Shown here: one piece after another, positions 34,198 through 43,410 of the stretch
Position numbering within the stretch: position 1 is the first letter of the stretch
Layout: each line of letters opens with the position of its first letter
From: an uncultured Clostridia bacterium
GTDB taxonomy: Bacteria; Bacillota; Clostridia; Oscillospirales; JAAYOS01
Assembly (NCBI GenBank): GCA_947593925.1
Contig: CANQDU010000004.1
Span: 134,525 to 198,524 of the forward strand
DNA length: 64,000 bases
Direction of reading: 5' to 3'
The notes under the pieces: model-generated
The model's database searches: none
The model's input: only the letters and a program-made list of their open reading frames with translations
What the model was told of the DNA's origin: nothing
Made by a program: the position numbers and the translations under genes

Positions 34198-35466
34198 CTA
34201 CTCCTGCTCCTCCTTGTTTCTCTCGTCCTCGAGCATGCGGTGCTCGTCCGCGCCGTGGGCTCCGAAGATGTCGCTCCCCCGGACCGCGCCGAAGACTATC
34301 GCGTCCCCGCCGAACCTGCCGCGTATCGAATCTATCGTGTTTTCGAGGCGCTCGCGCTTCTCGCGCCGGCGCTCGTCCGTGGGGCTCGCGAACAAATCCA
34401 GCTGCTCCGCCGCCTCGTCCTCGCGGACGAGTCCCGCCGCCGTGACCGTGAGCTGACGGATAGGCGCCGTCTCCTGCCAGTTTGAGCGGACCGTCTCGAG
34501 CGCCGCAAGGAATATCTCCCGCGAGAGCGCCGTCGGGCGCGCGAGGCGCGTCCTGCGCGAGATGTCGCGGAAGTCGGGGCTGCGTATCTGCACCACGACC
34601 GTCGTACAGCGGAGGCCGTACTTTCGGAGCCTCCCCGCGACCTCGTCCGAGAGCGCGAGGAGCCCCGCCTTTATGTCCTTCTCGCCCACGAGGTCACGCG
34701 TGAAGGTCATGCCGCTTCCCATCGACTTTGCCTCCTCGCGCTCCCCGTAGCGCCGGACGGGAGAGCTGTCCTCCCCGCGCGCGTAGTCGTAGACCGAGCG
34801 TCCCATCCGTCCGAGGATGCGTTCGAGAAATTCCGGGTCGGCGTTCGCGACGTCGCCTATAGTTTTTATGCCGAACTTCTCAAGCGTCGCCGCGGTGCGC
34901 CGCCCGACGAACAGCAGCTCGCCTGCGGGGCGCGGCCACACGACCTCGCGAAGATTTTCGCGGCTTATGACGGTCGTGGCGTCCGGCTTCTTCAAATCGC
35001 TGCCGAGCTTCGCGAGTACCTTGCAGAAGCTCACGCCGACCGATATGGTGAGCTCGAACTCGCGCTTCATCGTCTCGCGGAGCTCGCCCGCTATCGTCTC
35101 TCCGTCTCCGAAGAGCGACCGCGAGCCGGTGACGTCAAGCCAGCTCTCGTCTATGCCGAACGGCTCGACCATGTCGGTGTAGCGCAGATACACCTCGTTT
35201 ACCTTCTTTGAGAGCTCGGCGTAGCGCTCGTGGTGCGGCGGGACGAGCACGAGCGAGGGGCACTTCCGCTTTGCCTGCCAGACGGTCTCCGCCGTCTGGA
35301 CGCCCGCCTTCTTTGCGAGCTCGTTTTTCGCAAGGATTATCCCGTGGCGCAGCTCCGGCGCGCCGCAGACCGCCATCGGCACGCGGCGCAGCTCCGGGTG
35401 GCCTATGCACTCGACCGAGGCGTAGAAGCTGTTGAGGTCGCAATGCAGTATCGTCCTGTCCGGCAC
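34198..35466 (-). CDS. dinB: Y-family DNA polymerase IV (DinB)
   Basis: This 422-residue translesion polymerase has palm motifs D-L-N-S-F-Y-A-S-V-E (metal-binding Asp near residue 10) and G-I-D-E-S-W-L-D-V-T (catalytic Asp-Glu near 104). Helix-hairpin-helix G-I-K-T-I-G-D-V-A and a little-finger domain follow. The C-terminal E-Q-L-D-L-F is a beta-clamp binding motif. It extends replication past damaged bases at a cost in accuracy. The start ATG/GTG region has AAGGAGG upstream. A LexA-type box overlaps its -35, so it is SOS-controlled. Confidence 0.95.
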   Translation of the reverse strand: MPDRTILHCDLNSFYASVECIGHPELRRVPMAVCGAPELRHGIILAKNELAKKAGVQTAETVWQAKRKCPSLVLVPPHHERYAELSKKVNEVYLRYTDMVEPFGIDESWLDVTGSRSLFGDGETIAGELRETMKREFELTISVGVSFCKVLAKLGSDLKKPDATTVISRENLREVVWPRPAGELLFVGRRTAATLEKFGIKTIGDVANADPEFLERILGRMGRSVYDYARGEDSSPVRRYGEREEAKSMGSGMTFTRDLVGEKDIKAGLLALSDEVAGRLRKYGLRCTTVVVQIRSPDFRDISRRTRLARPTALSREIFLAALETVRSNWQETAPIRQLTVTAAGLVREDEAAEQLDLFASPTDERRREKRERLENTIDSIRGRFGGDAIVFGAVRGSDIFGAHGADEHRMLEDERNKEEQE

Positions 35467-35495
35467 GGGATCGCCTCCTTTCCGCGTTTACCGTG

Positions 35496-35524
35496 ATTAT
35501 AGCACACGGGCGAACATTTGTCCA
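35496..35524 (-). promoter_or_regulatory. dinB promoter with overlapping LexA (SOS) box
   Basis: On the minus strand TGGACA (35524-35519) and TATAAT (35501-35496) are 17 bases apart. TGGACAAATGTTCG (35524-35511) matches the Gram-positive LexA/DinR consensus CGAACRNRYGTTCG at 12 of 14 positions and covers the -35. Confidence 0.85.
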
Positions 35525-35558
35525 GTCCAAATTCCGGCCATTCGTCCCTTTCCGGGTG

Positions 35559-35587
35559 TTGCAAAGCGCGAAAACGCGTGCTATAAT
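35559..35587 (+). promoter_or_regulatory. Promoter of the phosphofructokinase gene
   Basis: TTGCAA (35559-35564) and TATAAT (35582-35587) have a 17-base spacer, 41 bases before the ATG. It is back to back with the dinB promoter. Confidence 0.8.
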
Positions 35588-35627
35588 ATTCCTGCATGGA
35601 TCCCAAAAATATGGAGGTATAAATGTT

Positions 35628-36863
35628 ATGGCAGAGCTTATCGGAGCAGCAATAATCGGCCAGTCCGGCGGCCCGTCCGCGGTCATCAACGCGTCGGCCT
35701 ACGGAGCCATCCGCACCGCCCTCGATTCTCCCTACATCACGAAGGTCTACGGCGCGGCGCACGGCATCAAGGGCGTCCTTGACGACCGTCTCTACATCAT
35801 GGACGAGGAGGACCCGGCGGAGCTTGAGCTTCTCAAGTACACCCCCTCGAGCGAGCTTGGCAGCTGCCGCTACAAGATAGCCGACCCCGACTATGACGAC
35901 ACCGACTATCAGCGCATTCTCGAGATATTCAAAAAGTACAACGTCCGCTATTTCTTCTACAACGGCGGCAACGACTCGATGGATACCTGCAACAAGATAT
36001 CCAAGTACATGATGAAGGTCGGCTACGAGTGCCGCATCATGGGCATTCCGAAGACGATAGACAACGACCTCTACGGCACCGACCACTGCCCCGGCTTCGC
36101 GTCCGCGGCGAAGTACATCGCCACCTCCCTCATGGAGGTCTATAAGGACGCTTATGTCTATGACACCGGCATGATAACCGTCGTGGAGTGCATGGGCCGC
36201 CACGCCGGCTGGCTCACCGCCGCCGCCGCTCTCGCCACCGAGGCGGGCGCGGGTCCCGACCTCATCTACCTGCCCGAGGTCAACTTCGACATGGACGACT
36301 TCCTTGCCGACGTCAACCGCATCTACGAGGCGAAGGGTAAGTGCCTCGTCGCCGTTTCCGAGGGCATCCACTATGCCGACGGCAGCTTCGTCAGCGAGGC
36401 AAAGACCGCCGCGACCGACGGCTTCGGCCACGCCCAGCTCGGCGGACTCGCGTCCCTGCTCGCGAACACCATCAAGGAGAAGACCGGCGCGAAGGTCCGC
36501 GGCATCGAGCTCAGCCTGCTCCAGCGCTGCGCCGCCCACTGCGCGTCGCTTACCGACATCGAGGAGAGCTTCATGAGCGGCAAGACCGCCGTCGAGGAGG
36601 CCGTCGCCGGCACCACCGACAAGATGGTCGGCTTCGAGTGCGACCGCACGAACGGCTACGAGTGCAAGCCGAAGCTCTTCGAGCTCACGAGCGTCGCGAA
36701 CTTCGAGAAGAAGGTCCCGCGCGAGTGGATAAACGAGGAGGGCAACGGCGTTCTGAAGCCCTTCATCGACTACGCGCTCCCGCTCATCCAGGGCGAGACC
36801 AAGCTCCCCAAGGAGAACGGACTGCCGAGGTTCGCGCATCTCAAGAAAGTTATAGCGAAGTAA
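35628..36863 (+). CDS. Phosphofructokinase, probably pyrophosphate-dependent
   Basis: This 411-residue PfkA-superfamily enzyme phosphorylates fructose 6-phosphate in glycolysis. Gly-rich G-Q-S-G-G-P-S opens the protein. The donor site reads G-G-N-D-S at residues 113-117 and P-K-T-I-D-N-D at 141-147. An Asp where ATP enzymes have Gly (GGDGS) and Lys142 where they have Gly mark PPi-dependent enzymes in the family literature. The Asn in place of the usual first Asp is unusual. M-G-R-H-A-G-W-L binds substrate. ATG 35628 has GGAGG in good position. The donor call is inference from these residues. Confidence 0.88.
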   Translation: MAELIGAAIIGQSGGPSAVINASAYGAIRTALDSPYITKVYGAAHGIKGVLDDRLYIMDEEDPAELELLKYTPSSELGSCRYKIADPDYDDTDYQRILEIFKKYNVRYFFYNGGNDSMDTCNKISKYMMKVGYECRIMGIPKTIDNDLYGTDHCPGFASAAKYIATSLMEVYKDAYVYDTGMITVVECMGRHAGWLTAAAALATEAGAGPDLIYLPEVNFDMDDFLADVNRIYEAKGKCLVAVSEGIHYADGSFVSEAKTAATDGFGHAQLGGLASLLANTIKEKTGAKVRGIELSLLQRCAAHCASLTDIEESFMSGKTAVEEAVAGTTDKMVGFECDRTNGYECKPKLFELTSVANFEKKVPREWINEEGNGVLKPFIDYALPLIQGETKLPKENGLPRFAHLKKVIAK

Positions 36864-36872
36864 AACTTCGCG

Positions 36873-37093
36873 TCGCGGCAAATCGCGGGGGCAGACTTTG
36901 TCTGCCCCCTTACCAATTTGCCGCGAGAATACCGCCAGAGCAAAGCTCTCGCGGTATCAAACGCTCCGCTACGCGCCTCGCGCCTGTGGCGCTTCGACGC
37001 ACGCTACGCGCAGAGTATTTTTCCCGACGTACACGCCGTCGGGAAAAATGATTGGAATTTATTTCGCGCCTTTGGCGCGAAACTCTGCGAGGC
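36873..37093 (+). repeat. Covarying multi-hairpin intergenic element, copy C (forward)
   Basis: The hairpins are: M0 outer stem 36873-36883 with 36916-36926 (TCGCGGCAAAT/ATTTGCCGCGA) around inner 36887-36909 (GGGGGCAGAC/GTCTGCCCCC); M1 36929-36957 (ATACCGC/GCGGTAT, AGAGC/GCTCT); M3 36980-36992 (GCGCC/GGCGC); M4 37017-37049 (ATTTTTCCCGACG/CGTCGGGAAAAAT); M5 37062-37082 (TTTCGCGCC/GGCGCGAAA); and the tail CTCTGCGAGGC (37083-37093). It has the same order as copy B with altered stems. It lies between convergent PFK and gtrA. Confidence 0.87.
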
Positions 37094-37099
37094 TTATGA

Positions 37100-37134
37100 A
37101 AAGCGAGCCGATACGTTGTGTATCGGCTCGCTTT
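37100..37134. terminator. Terminator between PFK and gtrA
   Basis: A 15-bp stem with arms AAAGCGAGCCGATAC and GTATCGGCTCGCTTT has loop GTTGT. It can serve both convergent genes. Confidence 0.85.
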
Positions 37135-37165
37135 GTATTATTTTCAGGTTGAGTGCGCGCCGGGC

Positions 37166-37609
37166 TTACTGCTCCGCGCCGGGCTTCTTGCCGCCCTTGA
37201 AGACGAAGAACTGCGAGAGTACGAAGTTCAGCACCAGGACGACGACGTTGACGGCGACCTTTGTTATCATGCCCCAGAGGGAGTCCTCGAGGCCGATGAG
37301 CTTGTTTGCGACAAACATCACCGCCCACTCGAGGACGGCGGTGAAGGCGCGGCTAGCAAAGAAGCTCGCCGCTTCGCGCAGGAGCGCCGCCGCGCCGTCA
37401 ACGTGACTGCGGAAGACGAACAGCTTGTTTGTCACATACGCGAACACCACCGACGTGACTATCGCTATGGCGTTCGCTATATCGAACTCCACGCCGAGCC
37501 TGTAGCAGAGCAGCCAGAACAGCAGGTAGTTCACCGCCGTCGTACACGCTCCGACGACGACGTAGCGCACCAGCTTCTTAAACTTTTCGCTTTTCAGAAA
37601 TTCCTTCAT
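37166..37609 (-). CDS. GtrA family membrane protein
   Basis: This 147-residue protein has four membrane helices (about residues 12-34, 40-65, 78-100 and 115-140). The family pattern V-V-V-G-A-C-T-T-A-V-N-Y comes in the first helix, and F-V-F-R-S and F-V-F-K lie at helix ends. GtrA-like proteins are thought to move polyprenyl-linked sugars across the membrane for glycosylation of wall polymers. No glycosyltransferase partner lies next to it here. ATG 37609 has AGAGGTC upstream and a promoter lies 42 bases before it. Confidence 0.9.
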   Translation of the reverse strand: MKEFLKSEKFKKLVRYVVVGACTTAVNYLLFWLLCYRLGVEFDIANAIAIVTSVVFAYVTNKLFVFRSHVDGAAALLREAASFFASRAFTAVLEWAVMFVANKLIGLEDSLWGMITKVAVNVVVLVLNFVLSQFFVFKGGKKPGAEQ

Positions 37610-37650
37610 TCGTACAGACCTCTCTTGTCATTTGTCGATCGACTTCACAT

Positions 37651-37679
37651 AGGATACCATATTATTCTCGGAATGTCCA
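37651..37679 (-). promoter_or_regulatory. Promoter of gtrA
   Basis: On the minus strand TGGACA (37679-37674) and TATCCT (37656-37651) are 17 bases apart. Confidence 0.6.
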
Positions 37680-37767
37680 GTGTGAACCGCGGCTTCTCGC
37701 GAAAAGTACGGGTTTTCCCGGCGCCTTTCTTTTCCCGGGAAACGGCGGCGCGGTTTTTTAGATTTAT

Positions 37768-37796
37768 TTGCCAAAATCCGTATTCCGTGGTATACT
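37768..37796 (+). promoter_or_regulatory. Promoter of the ydcF-prfA operon
   Basis: TTGCCA (37768-37773) and TATACT (37791-37796) have a 17-base spacer, 68 bases before the YdcF-like ATG. Confidence 0.75.
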
Positions 37797-37864
37797 ATAT
37801 GCTGTACGTTTGTATACATCGCGCGGCGGCGTTAGCGCCGCGCGGACGGAGGTATCTTCTCTTC

Positions 37865-38656
37865 ATGGAACATATTCCCTACCGCGGCAGACGGGAGGAG
37901 GCGATAAAGCCTTCCCTCTTCCTCGGCTTCGGACTTGCGTTTCTCCTGATCGCGGCGGCGCTCTTTCTCTTCGCGCCGCTTCTCGGGTTCCTCGCCGCGC
38001 TGTGCGGGTGCGCTTCGGCAGCATGTCTCGTGTACTACGCGCTGCGCCGCGCCGTCGAGGCTGGTCTCTTCATAGGCCCCGCGAAGGCGCTTATCTGGAT
38101 AATGCGCATCGCGTTCGTCGCGGGACTCGTGAGCTTCATCGCGGTCGAATGCCTCGTCGTCTCCGGCGGACATACCGACGCGGAGTCGCGCGGCGCGGAC
38201 TACCTCATAGTCCTCGGCTGCGGCGTGGACGGCGAGACGCCGTCGCTAATGCTTCAGAGCCGCATAGACGCGGCGGAGGAATTTCTCAAGGCAAATCCCG
38301 AGACCTCGGCCGTCCTCAGCGGGTGCCAAGGTCCCGGCGAGGATATAAGCGAGGCGGAGGCCATGCGCCGCGCGCTCTCCGGGCGCGGCATCGACGGCGA
38401 GCGTCTCCTGCTCGAACAGGAGTCTCGCGACACGATAGAGAACATCCGCAACTCGCTTGCGCTCATCCCGGAGGGTTCGCGCGTCGCGGTGCTCTCGAAC
38501 GATTTTCACCTCTGCCGCGCGCGCCTCATCGCGAGGAACGAGGGCGCGGACATATCGGCGGTCTCCGCCGTGACGCCGCGCGCCGACCTCGCGCTCTGCT
38601 ACTACATCCGCGAGTATTTCTCGCTTGCAAAGGTGTTTTTCACCTATCTCTTCTGA
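37865..38656 (+). CDS. YdcF family (DUF218) membrane protein
   Basis: This 263-residue protein has three membrane helices in its first 105 residues (about 18-40, 42-60 and 80-103). A Rossmann-like DUF218 domain follows: Y-L-I-V-L-G-C-G-V, then [23 protein letters not shown] and [11 protein letters not shown]. The family includes SanA/ElyC envelope proteins; the biochemical role is not settled. ATG 37865 has GGAGG about 12 bases upstream. It is the first gene of a tight operon, and the prfA start is 13 bases past its stop. Confidence 0.88.
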   Translation: MEHIPYRGRREEAIKPSLFLGFGLAFLLIAAALFLFAPLLGFLAALCGCASAACLVYYALRRAVEAGLFIGPAKALIWIMRIAFVAGLVSFIAVECLVVSGGHTDAESRGADYLIVLGCGVDGETPSLMLQSRIDAAEEFLKANPETSAVLSGCQGPGEDISEAEAMRRALSGRGIDGERLLLEQESRDTIENIRNSLALIPEGSRVAVLSNDFHLCRARLIARNEGADISAVSAVTPRADLALCYYIREYFSLAKVFFTYLF

Positions 38657-38669
38657 CCCGGAGGGCAAC

Positions 38670-39737
<1,068 letters not shown>

Positions 39738-39777
39738 ACCCGGTATCTTTTCCCATCCTCGGGCGAGGAGGTAGAAT

Positions 39778-40812
39778 ATGAAGACAAAGCTGTTCAGCCA
39801 CATTGTCTCGGAGGACGATCCGAGAATAGCAGAGGCGGCAAAGATAATACGCGGCGGCGGTCTCGTGGCGTTTCCCACCGAGACCGTGTACGGTCTCGGC
39901 GCGAACGCGCTCGATCCGGCGGCGGTGAAGAAGATCTTCCTTGCGAAGGGACGCCCCGCCGACAATCCGCTGATTGCGCACATATCGAGCTTCGAGGAGA
40001 TACGTAGGCTCGTCCGCGTGCTGCCGGAGTCTGCGGAGGCGCTTGCGAAGCGCTTCTGGCCGGGGCCGCTGACGATAATACTTCCGGCGGCGCCCTGCGT
40101 CCCGCCGGAGGTCACGGCGGGGCTCCCGACCGTGGGAGTGCGCCTTCCGGCGCACCCGATAGCGCGCGCTCTCATACGCGAGGCGGGCGTGCCGATAGCC
40201 GCGCCGAGCGCGAATTCCTCCGGCAAGCCCTCCCCCACCTCCGCGCTGCACGTCTTTGAGGATATGTACGACAGGATAGACGCCATTCTCGACGGAGGGA
40301 AAAGCGGCGTCGGCGTGGAGAGCACGATAGTCTCGCTCGCCTCGGGAAAGCCGAAGCTCCTGCGTCCCGGAGGCATATCGCTCGAACAGCTCGAGTCGGT
40401 GCTCGGCGAGGTGGACGTGGACAAGGCCGTCCGCGAGAAGCTCGCGGAGGGCGAGCGTCCGCTCGCCCCCGGCATGAAGTACCGTCACTACGCCCCGAAG
40501 GCGCCGATGACGCTCGTGATGGGCGACCCCGAGAAGAGTCTGCTGAAGATACGCGAGCTTGCTGGGCCGGAGGACGGCATAATCTGCTTTGACGAATATT
40601 TCTTCCGCTTCGGGAATACGAAGTACATACGCGGCTTCGGCCACTCCTGCCACCCCGAGGAGCAGGCGGCGCGGCTTTTCAAAATACTCCGCAGCTTCGA
40701 CACGCTGCCGGTCCGCCACATCTACTCCCAGTGCCCGGAGGAGAAAGGCATCGGGCTTGCCGTCGTAAACCGCTTGAAAAAAGCTTCCGGCTTTAGTATA
40801 ATACAGGTATAA
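39778..40812 (+). CDS. L-threonylcarbamoyladenylate synthase (Sua5/YwlC type)
   Basis: This 344-residue protein makes the threonylcarbamoyl-AMP intermediate for t6A37 of ANN-decoding tRNAs. The YrdC-like domain has F-P-T-E-T-V-Y-G-L-G, K-G-R-P-A-D-N-P-L, S-A-N-S-S-G-K-P-S-P-T, V-E-S-T-I-V and L-R-P-G-G-I. The additional SUA5 C-terminal domain (about residues 220-340), joined by P-L-A-P-G-M-K-Y-R-H-Y, makes this the long Sua5 form. ATG 39778 has GAGGAGG upstream. It is 40 bases behind prfA, a common translation-gene pairing. A promoter for coaE lies inside its 3' end. Confidence 0.94.
   Translation: MKTKLFSHIVSEDDPRIAEAAKIIRGGGLVAFPTETVYGLGANALDPAAVKKIFLAKGRPADNPLIAHISSFEEIRRLVRVLPESAEALAKRFWPGPLTIILPAAPCVPPEVTAGLPTVGVRLPAHPIARALIREAGVPIAAPSANSSGKPSPTSALHVFEDMYDRIDAILDGGKSGVGVESTIVSLASGKPKLLRPGGISLEQLESVLGEVDVDKAVREKLAEGERPLAPGMKYRHYAPKAPMTLVMGDPEKSLLKIRELAGPEDGIICFDEYFFRFGNTKYIRGFGHSCHPEEQAARLFKILRSFDTLPVRHIYSQCPEEKGIGLAVVNRLKKASGFSIIQV
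40774..40802 (+). promoter_or_regulatory. Internal promoter for coaE and the M18 peptidase
   Basis: TTGAAA (40774-40779) and TATAAT (40797-40802) have a 17-base spacer. They lie inside the last codons of the Sua5 gene, 48 bases before the coaE ATG. Confidence 0.65.
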
Positions 40813-40849
40813 AAATTATTGGTGTGAAATCACCGGGGGAGGTTATTCT

Positions 40850-41488
40850 ATGTTGGGCAACATGAAGGTAATAGGCATAACGGGAGGCACCGGCTGCGGA
40901 AAGACCTCGGTGCTTCGCATGATGGAGCGGCTGGGCTGCTTCGCAATAGACGCGGACGAGGTTTACCACCGTCTGCTCCGCTACGACCACGAGATGCTCG
41001 CGCGCCTGCGCCAGGAGTTCCCGACGGTGTTCGACGAGGCGGGTCACCTCGACCGCACCGCGCTCGGCCACATCGTCTACAATGACGAGGCGCAGATGGA
41101 GGTACTTACCCACATCACCCACTACCACATCATCAAGGAGATACAGCACCTGCTCGAGCGCGGCGAGAGGAACGGCGCGGCCATGGCCGTCATCGACGCG
41201 GTGATGCTCATAGAGAGCGGCCTTGACAGGATATGCGACCTCGTCGTCGGCGTCACGGCGCCGCGCGAGGTTCGCGCAAGGCGGATAATGCGGCGCGACG
41301 GCATCACCGCCGAGCAGGCGCGCCAGCGCATAGACGCCCAGCCGGACGAGGACTTCTACCGCCAGAACTGCGACTACATTCTCTCCAACGCCGTCGATGA
41401 CGGGTCGATACACGACAAAACCGTCGGCTTCTACGACAACCTCGTCAACGGTAAGATCTTCCCAAAAAAGCGGGAGGAAAACGAATAA
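40850..41488 (+). CDS. coaE: Dephospho-CoA kinase
   Basis: This 212-residue kinase performs the last step of coenzyme A synthesis, phosphorylating the 3'-OH of dephospho-CoA. P-loop G-G-T-G-C-G-K-T-S lies near residue 12, followed by F-A-I-D-A-D-E-V-Y, then V-I-D-A-V-M-L-I-E-S and the lid/arginine region R-I-M-R-R-D-G-I-T. ATG 40850 has GGGGGAGG eight bases upstream; a second in-frame ATG follows four codons later. The C-terminus is basic and acidic residues only. It lies between sua5 and the M18 peptidase. Confidence 0.93.
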   Translation: MLGNMKVIGITGGTGCGKTSVLRMMERLGCFAIDADEVYHRLLRYDHEMLARLRQEFPTVFDEAGHLDRTALGHIVYNDEAQMEVLTHITHYHIIKEIQHLLERGERNGAAMAVIDAVMLIESGLDRICDLVVGVTAPREVRARRIMRRDGITAEQARQRIDAQPDEDFYRQNCDYILSNAVDDGSIHDKTVGFYDNLVNGKIFPKKREENE

Positions 41489-41552
41489 CGGCACCACCGT
41501 CCGCCGGCGGAGCCCGCGGACGTTACGCATAAAACAGAAAGGATGATAAAGT

Positions 41553-42953
41553 ATGTCCGAACCCAAAAAGAGTCCCGCACGCGACCTGCTCGAGACGCAG
41601 AAGAACGGCCTTGACCGCATCAGCGACTCGGAGCGCGCAGAGATGAAGAAGTTTGCCGTCGATTACCGGCACTTCATCGACACCTGCAAGACCGAGCGCG
41701 AGACCGTCACCCACACGATAGAGCTCGCCGAGGCGCGCGGCTACAAGCCCTACGTCCGCGGCATGGCTCTGAAGCCCGGCGACAAGATATATTTCAACAA
41801 CCGCGGCAAGGCGCTCTTCCTCGCCGTGATAGGCGAAAAGCCGCTTGACGAGGGCGTTCTGATAAGCGGCGCGCACATCGACTCGCCGCGCATTGACCTC
41901 AAGACGAGCCCGCTCTATGAGGACAGCGAGTTTGCCTTCTTCAAGACCCACTACTACGGCGGCATCAAGAAGTTCCACTGGGTCAACATCCCGCTCGAAC
42001 TTCATGGCGTAGTCGCAAAGAAGGACGGCACCGTCGTGAACGTCCGCTTCGGCTGCGACCCGGACGAGCCCGTGCTCGTCATCGCCGACATACTCATTCA
42101 CCTCGCGGGCGAGCAGATGAAGCGTCCGGCGGCGGAGGTCTTCACCGGCGAGGCGCTTAACGCGCTCGTCGGCTCCGAGCCCGCCCATGACGACGACGGC
42201 GCGGACCGCGTCAAGCTCGCCGTCATGAGCATCCTGCACGAGAAGTACGGCATTGAGGAGGCCGACTTCCACTCCGCCGAGCTCACCCTCGTCCCCGCGA
42301 TGAACTCGCGCGAGGTCGGCTTTGACGGCAGCATGATAGGCGCCTACGGCCACGACGACCGCATCTGCGCCTACACCACCGTCCGCGCGCTGTTTGACAT
42401 CGAGGGCACTCCGGCGCACACCGCCGTCGCGCTCCTTGTCGATAAGGAGGAGATCGGCTCCGTCGGCGTCAGCGGCATGAGCTCCAAGACCTTCGACACC
42501 TTCATGGAGGATATCTGCGAGGGCTTCGGCGTTCCGCTCCGCGTCTGCTATGAGAACAGCTGCTGCCTCAGTAACGACGTCGCCGCAGGCTTCGACCCGA
42601 ACTATCCGGCGTCCTTCGACCGCCGCAACGCCAGCCGCCTCAACTACGGCATGGGCATCACCAAGTACACCGGCCGCGGCGGCAAGGGCGGCGCGAGCGA
42701 CGCTTCCGCAGAGCTGATGGCGCGCGTGCGCAAGGTGCTCGACGACGCGGACGTCGTCTGGCAGATGGCGCCTCTCGGCGCTGTCGACGTCGGCGGCGGC
42801 GGAACGATAGCCGGCATCATGGCCAACCGCGACATCGACACCGTCGATGCGGGCGTTCCGGTCCTCTCGATGCACTCCCCGTGGGAGATAATCTCCAAGC
42901 TCGACCTCTACATGACCTACAAGGGACTGCATGCGTTCCTGACAAGCAAGTAA
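41553..42953 (+). CDS. M18-family aminopeptidase
   Basis: This 466-residue cytoplasmic metallo-aminopeptidase of the aspartyl/aminopeptidase I group has metal ligands and catalytic residues readable as S-G-A-H-I-D-S-P-R-I-D, D-K-E-E-I-G-S, G-H-D-D-R-I-C and the C-terminal S-M-H-S-P-W-E. It forms large multi-subunit shells in the family and removes N-terminal residues from peptides. ATG 41553 has AAAGGATG upstream. It is the third peptidase in the window after M28 and PepC. The region downstream is hairpin element copy D. Confidence 0.94.
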   Translation: MSEPKKSPARDLLETQKNGLDRISDSERAEMKKFAVDYRHFIDTCKTERETVTHTIELAEARGYKPYVRGMALKPGDKIYFNNRGKALFLAVIGEKPLDEGVLISGAHIDSPRIDLKTSPLYEDSEFAFFKTHYYGGIKKFHWVNIPLELHGVVAKKDGTVVNVRFGCDPDEPVLVIADILIHLAGEQMKRPAAEVFTGEALNALVGSEPAHDDDGADRVKLAVMSILHEKYGIEEADFHSAELTLVPAMNSREVGFDGSMIGAYGHDDRICAYTTVRALFDIEGTPAHTAVALLVDKEEIGSVGVSGMSSKTFDTFMEDICEGFGVPLRVCYENSCCLSNDVAAGFDPNYPASFDRRNASRLNYGMGITKYTGRGGKGGASDASAELMARVRKVLDDADVVWQMAPLGAVDVGGGGTIAGIMANRDIDTVDAGVPVLSMHSPWEIISKLDLYMTYKGLHAFLTSK

Positions 42954-42978
42954 AAAATTTCGGCGCGAAATTGTGCTC

Positions 42979-43335
42979 GGGCAATGAATTGCCCTGCGCA
43001 ATTCCCACGCGGTCAGTGACCGCGTGGGAGCCCTTTTAATTAAAATGCTCGGGGCAAATGAATTGCCCCTGCGCGAAGTTGACGGCTTTGCCGCCAACTT
43101 CAACCGCGCGAACCGGCGCGGTTGCCGCCTTCGGCGGAAAATCGACGCACGCTCCGCGAGAGGTGTAAATTTCGCCCTACGGTTCGTACAAAGTCGGGAC
43201 GTCGGCGCGAAGCGCTGAGGTCTGATGCGCCCGGTAGAAAGTTTCGGTGCGTAGCAAGTCGAAGGGCGCATTCACGCCGCCGAAATTTACGGATTGGACC
43301 TTATTCGCCGCCTTCGGCGGCGAACTCTGCGAGGC
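42979..43335 (+). repeat. Covarying multi-hairpin intergenic element, copy D (forward, longest)
   Basis: The hairpins are: 42979-42994 (GGGCAA/TTGCCC), M6 43004-43028 (CCCACGCGGTCA/TGACCGCGTGGG), M7 43051-43069 (GGGGCAA/TTGCCCC), M8 43075-43101 (GAAGTTG/CAACTTC), M9 43104-43121 (CCGCGC/GCGCGG), an M10-like GCCGCC/GGCGG near 43125-43137, and M5 43304-43324 (TTCGCCGCC/GGCGGCGAA) with the tail CTCTGCGAGGC at 43325-43335. The middle (43140-43300) is less regular. An upstream M7-M6 pair appears as a partial duplication. It lies between convergent M18 and MFS genes. Confidence 0.83.
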
Positions 43336-43372
43336 TACTAGCGGCGGTACATCGCAAAGTTGACGCAAACTT

Positions 43373-43403
43373 AAAGCTCCGGCGGTTTTACCGCCGGAGC
43401 TTT
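43373..43403 (-). terminator. Terminator of the MFS gene
   Basis: A 14-bp stem with arms AAAGCTCCGGCGGT and ACCGCCGGAGCTTT has a 3-base loop and lies 7 bases after the MFS stop. Confidence 0.8.
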
Positions 43404-43410
43404 TGCGTTG

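Noticed and set aside
42979..43335. Transposon-derived element (MITE) reading of the hairpin copies
   Set aside because: I see no common terminal inverted repeat and no target duplication around the copies, and copies differ by internal paired changes. It cannot be fully excluded without genome-wide copies.
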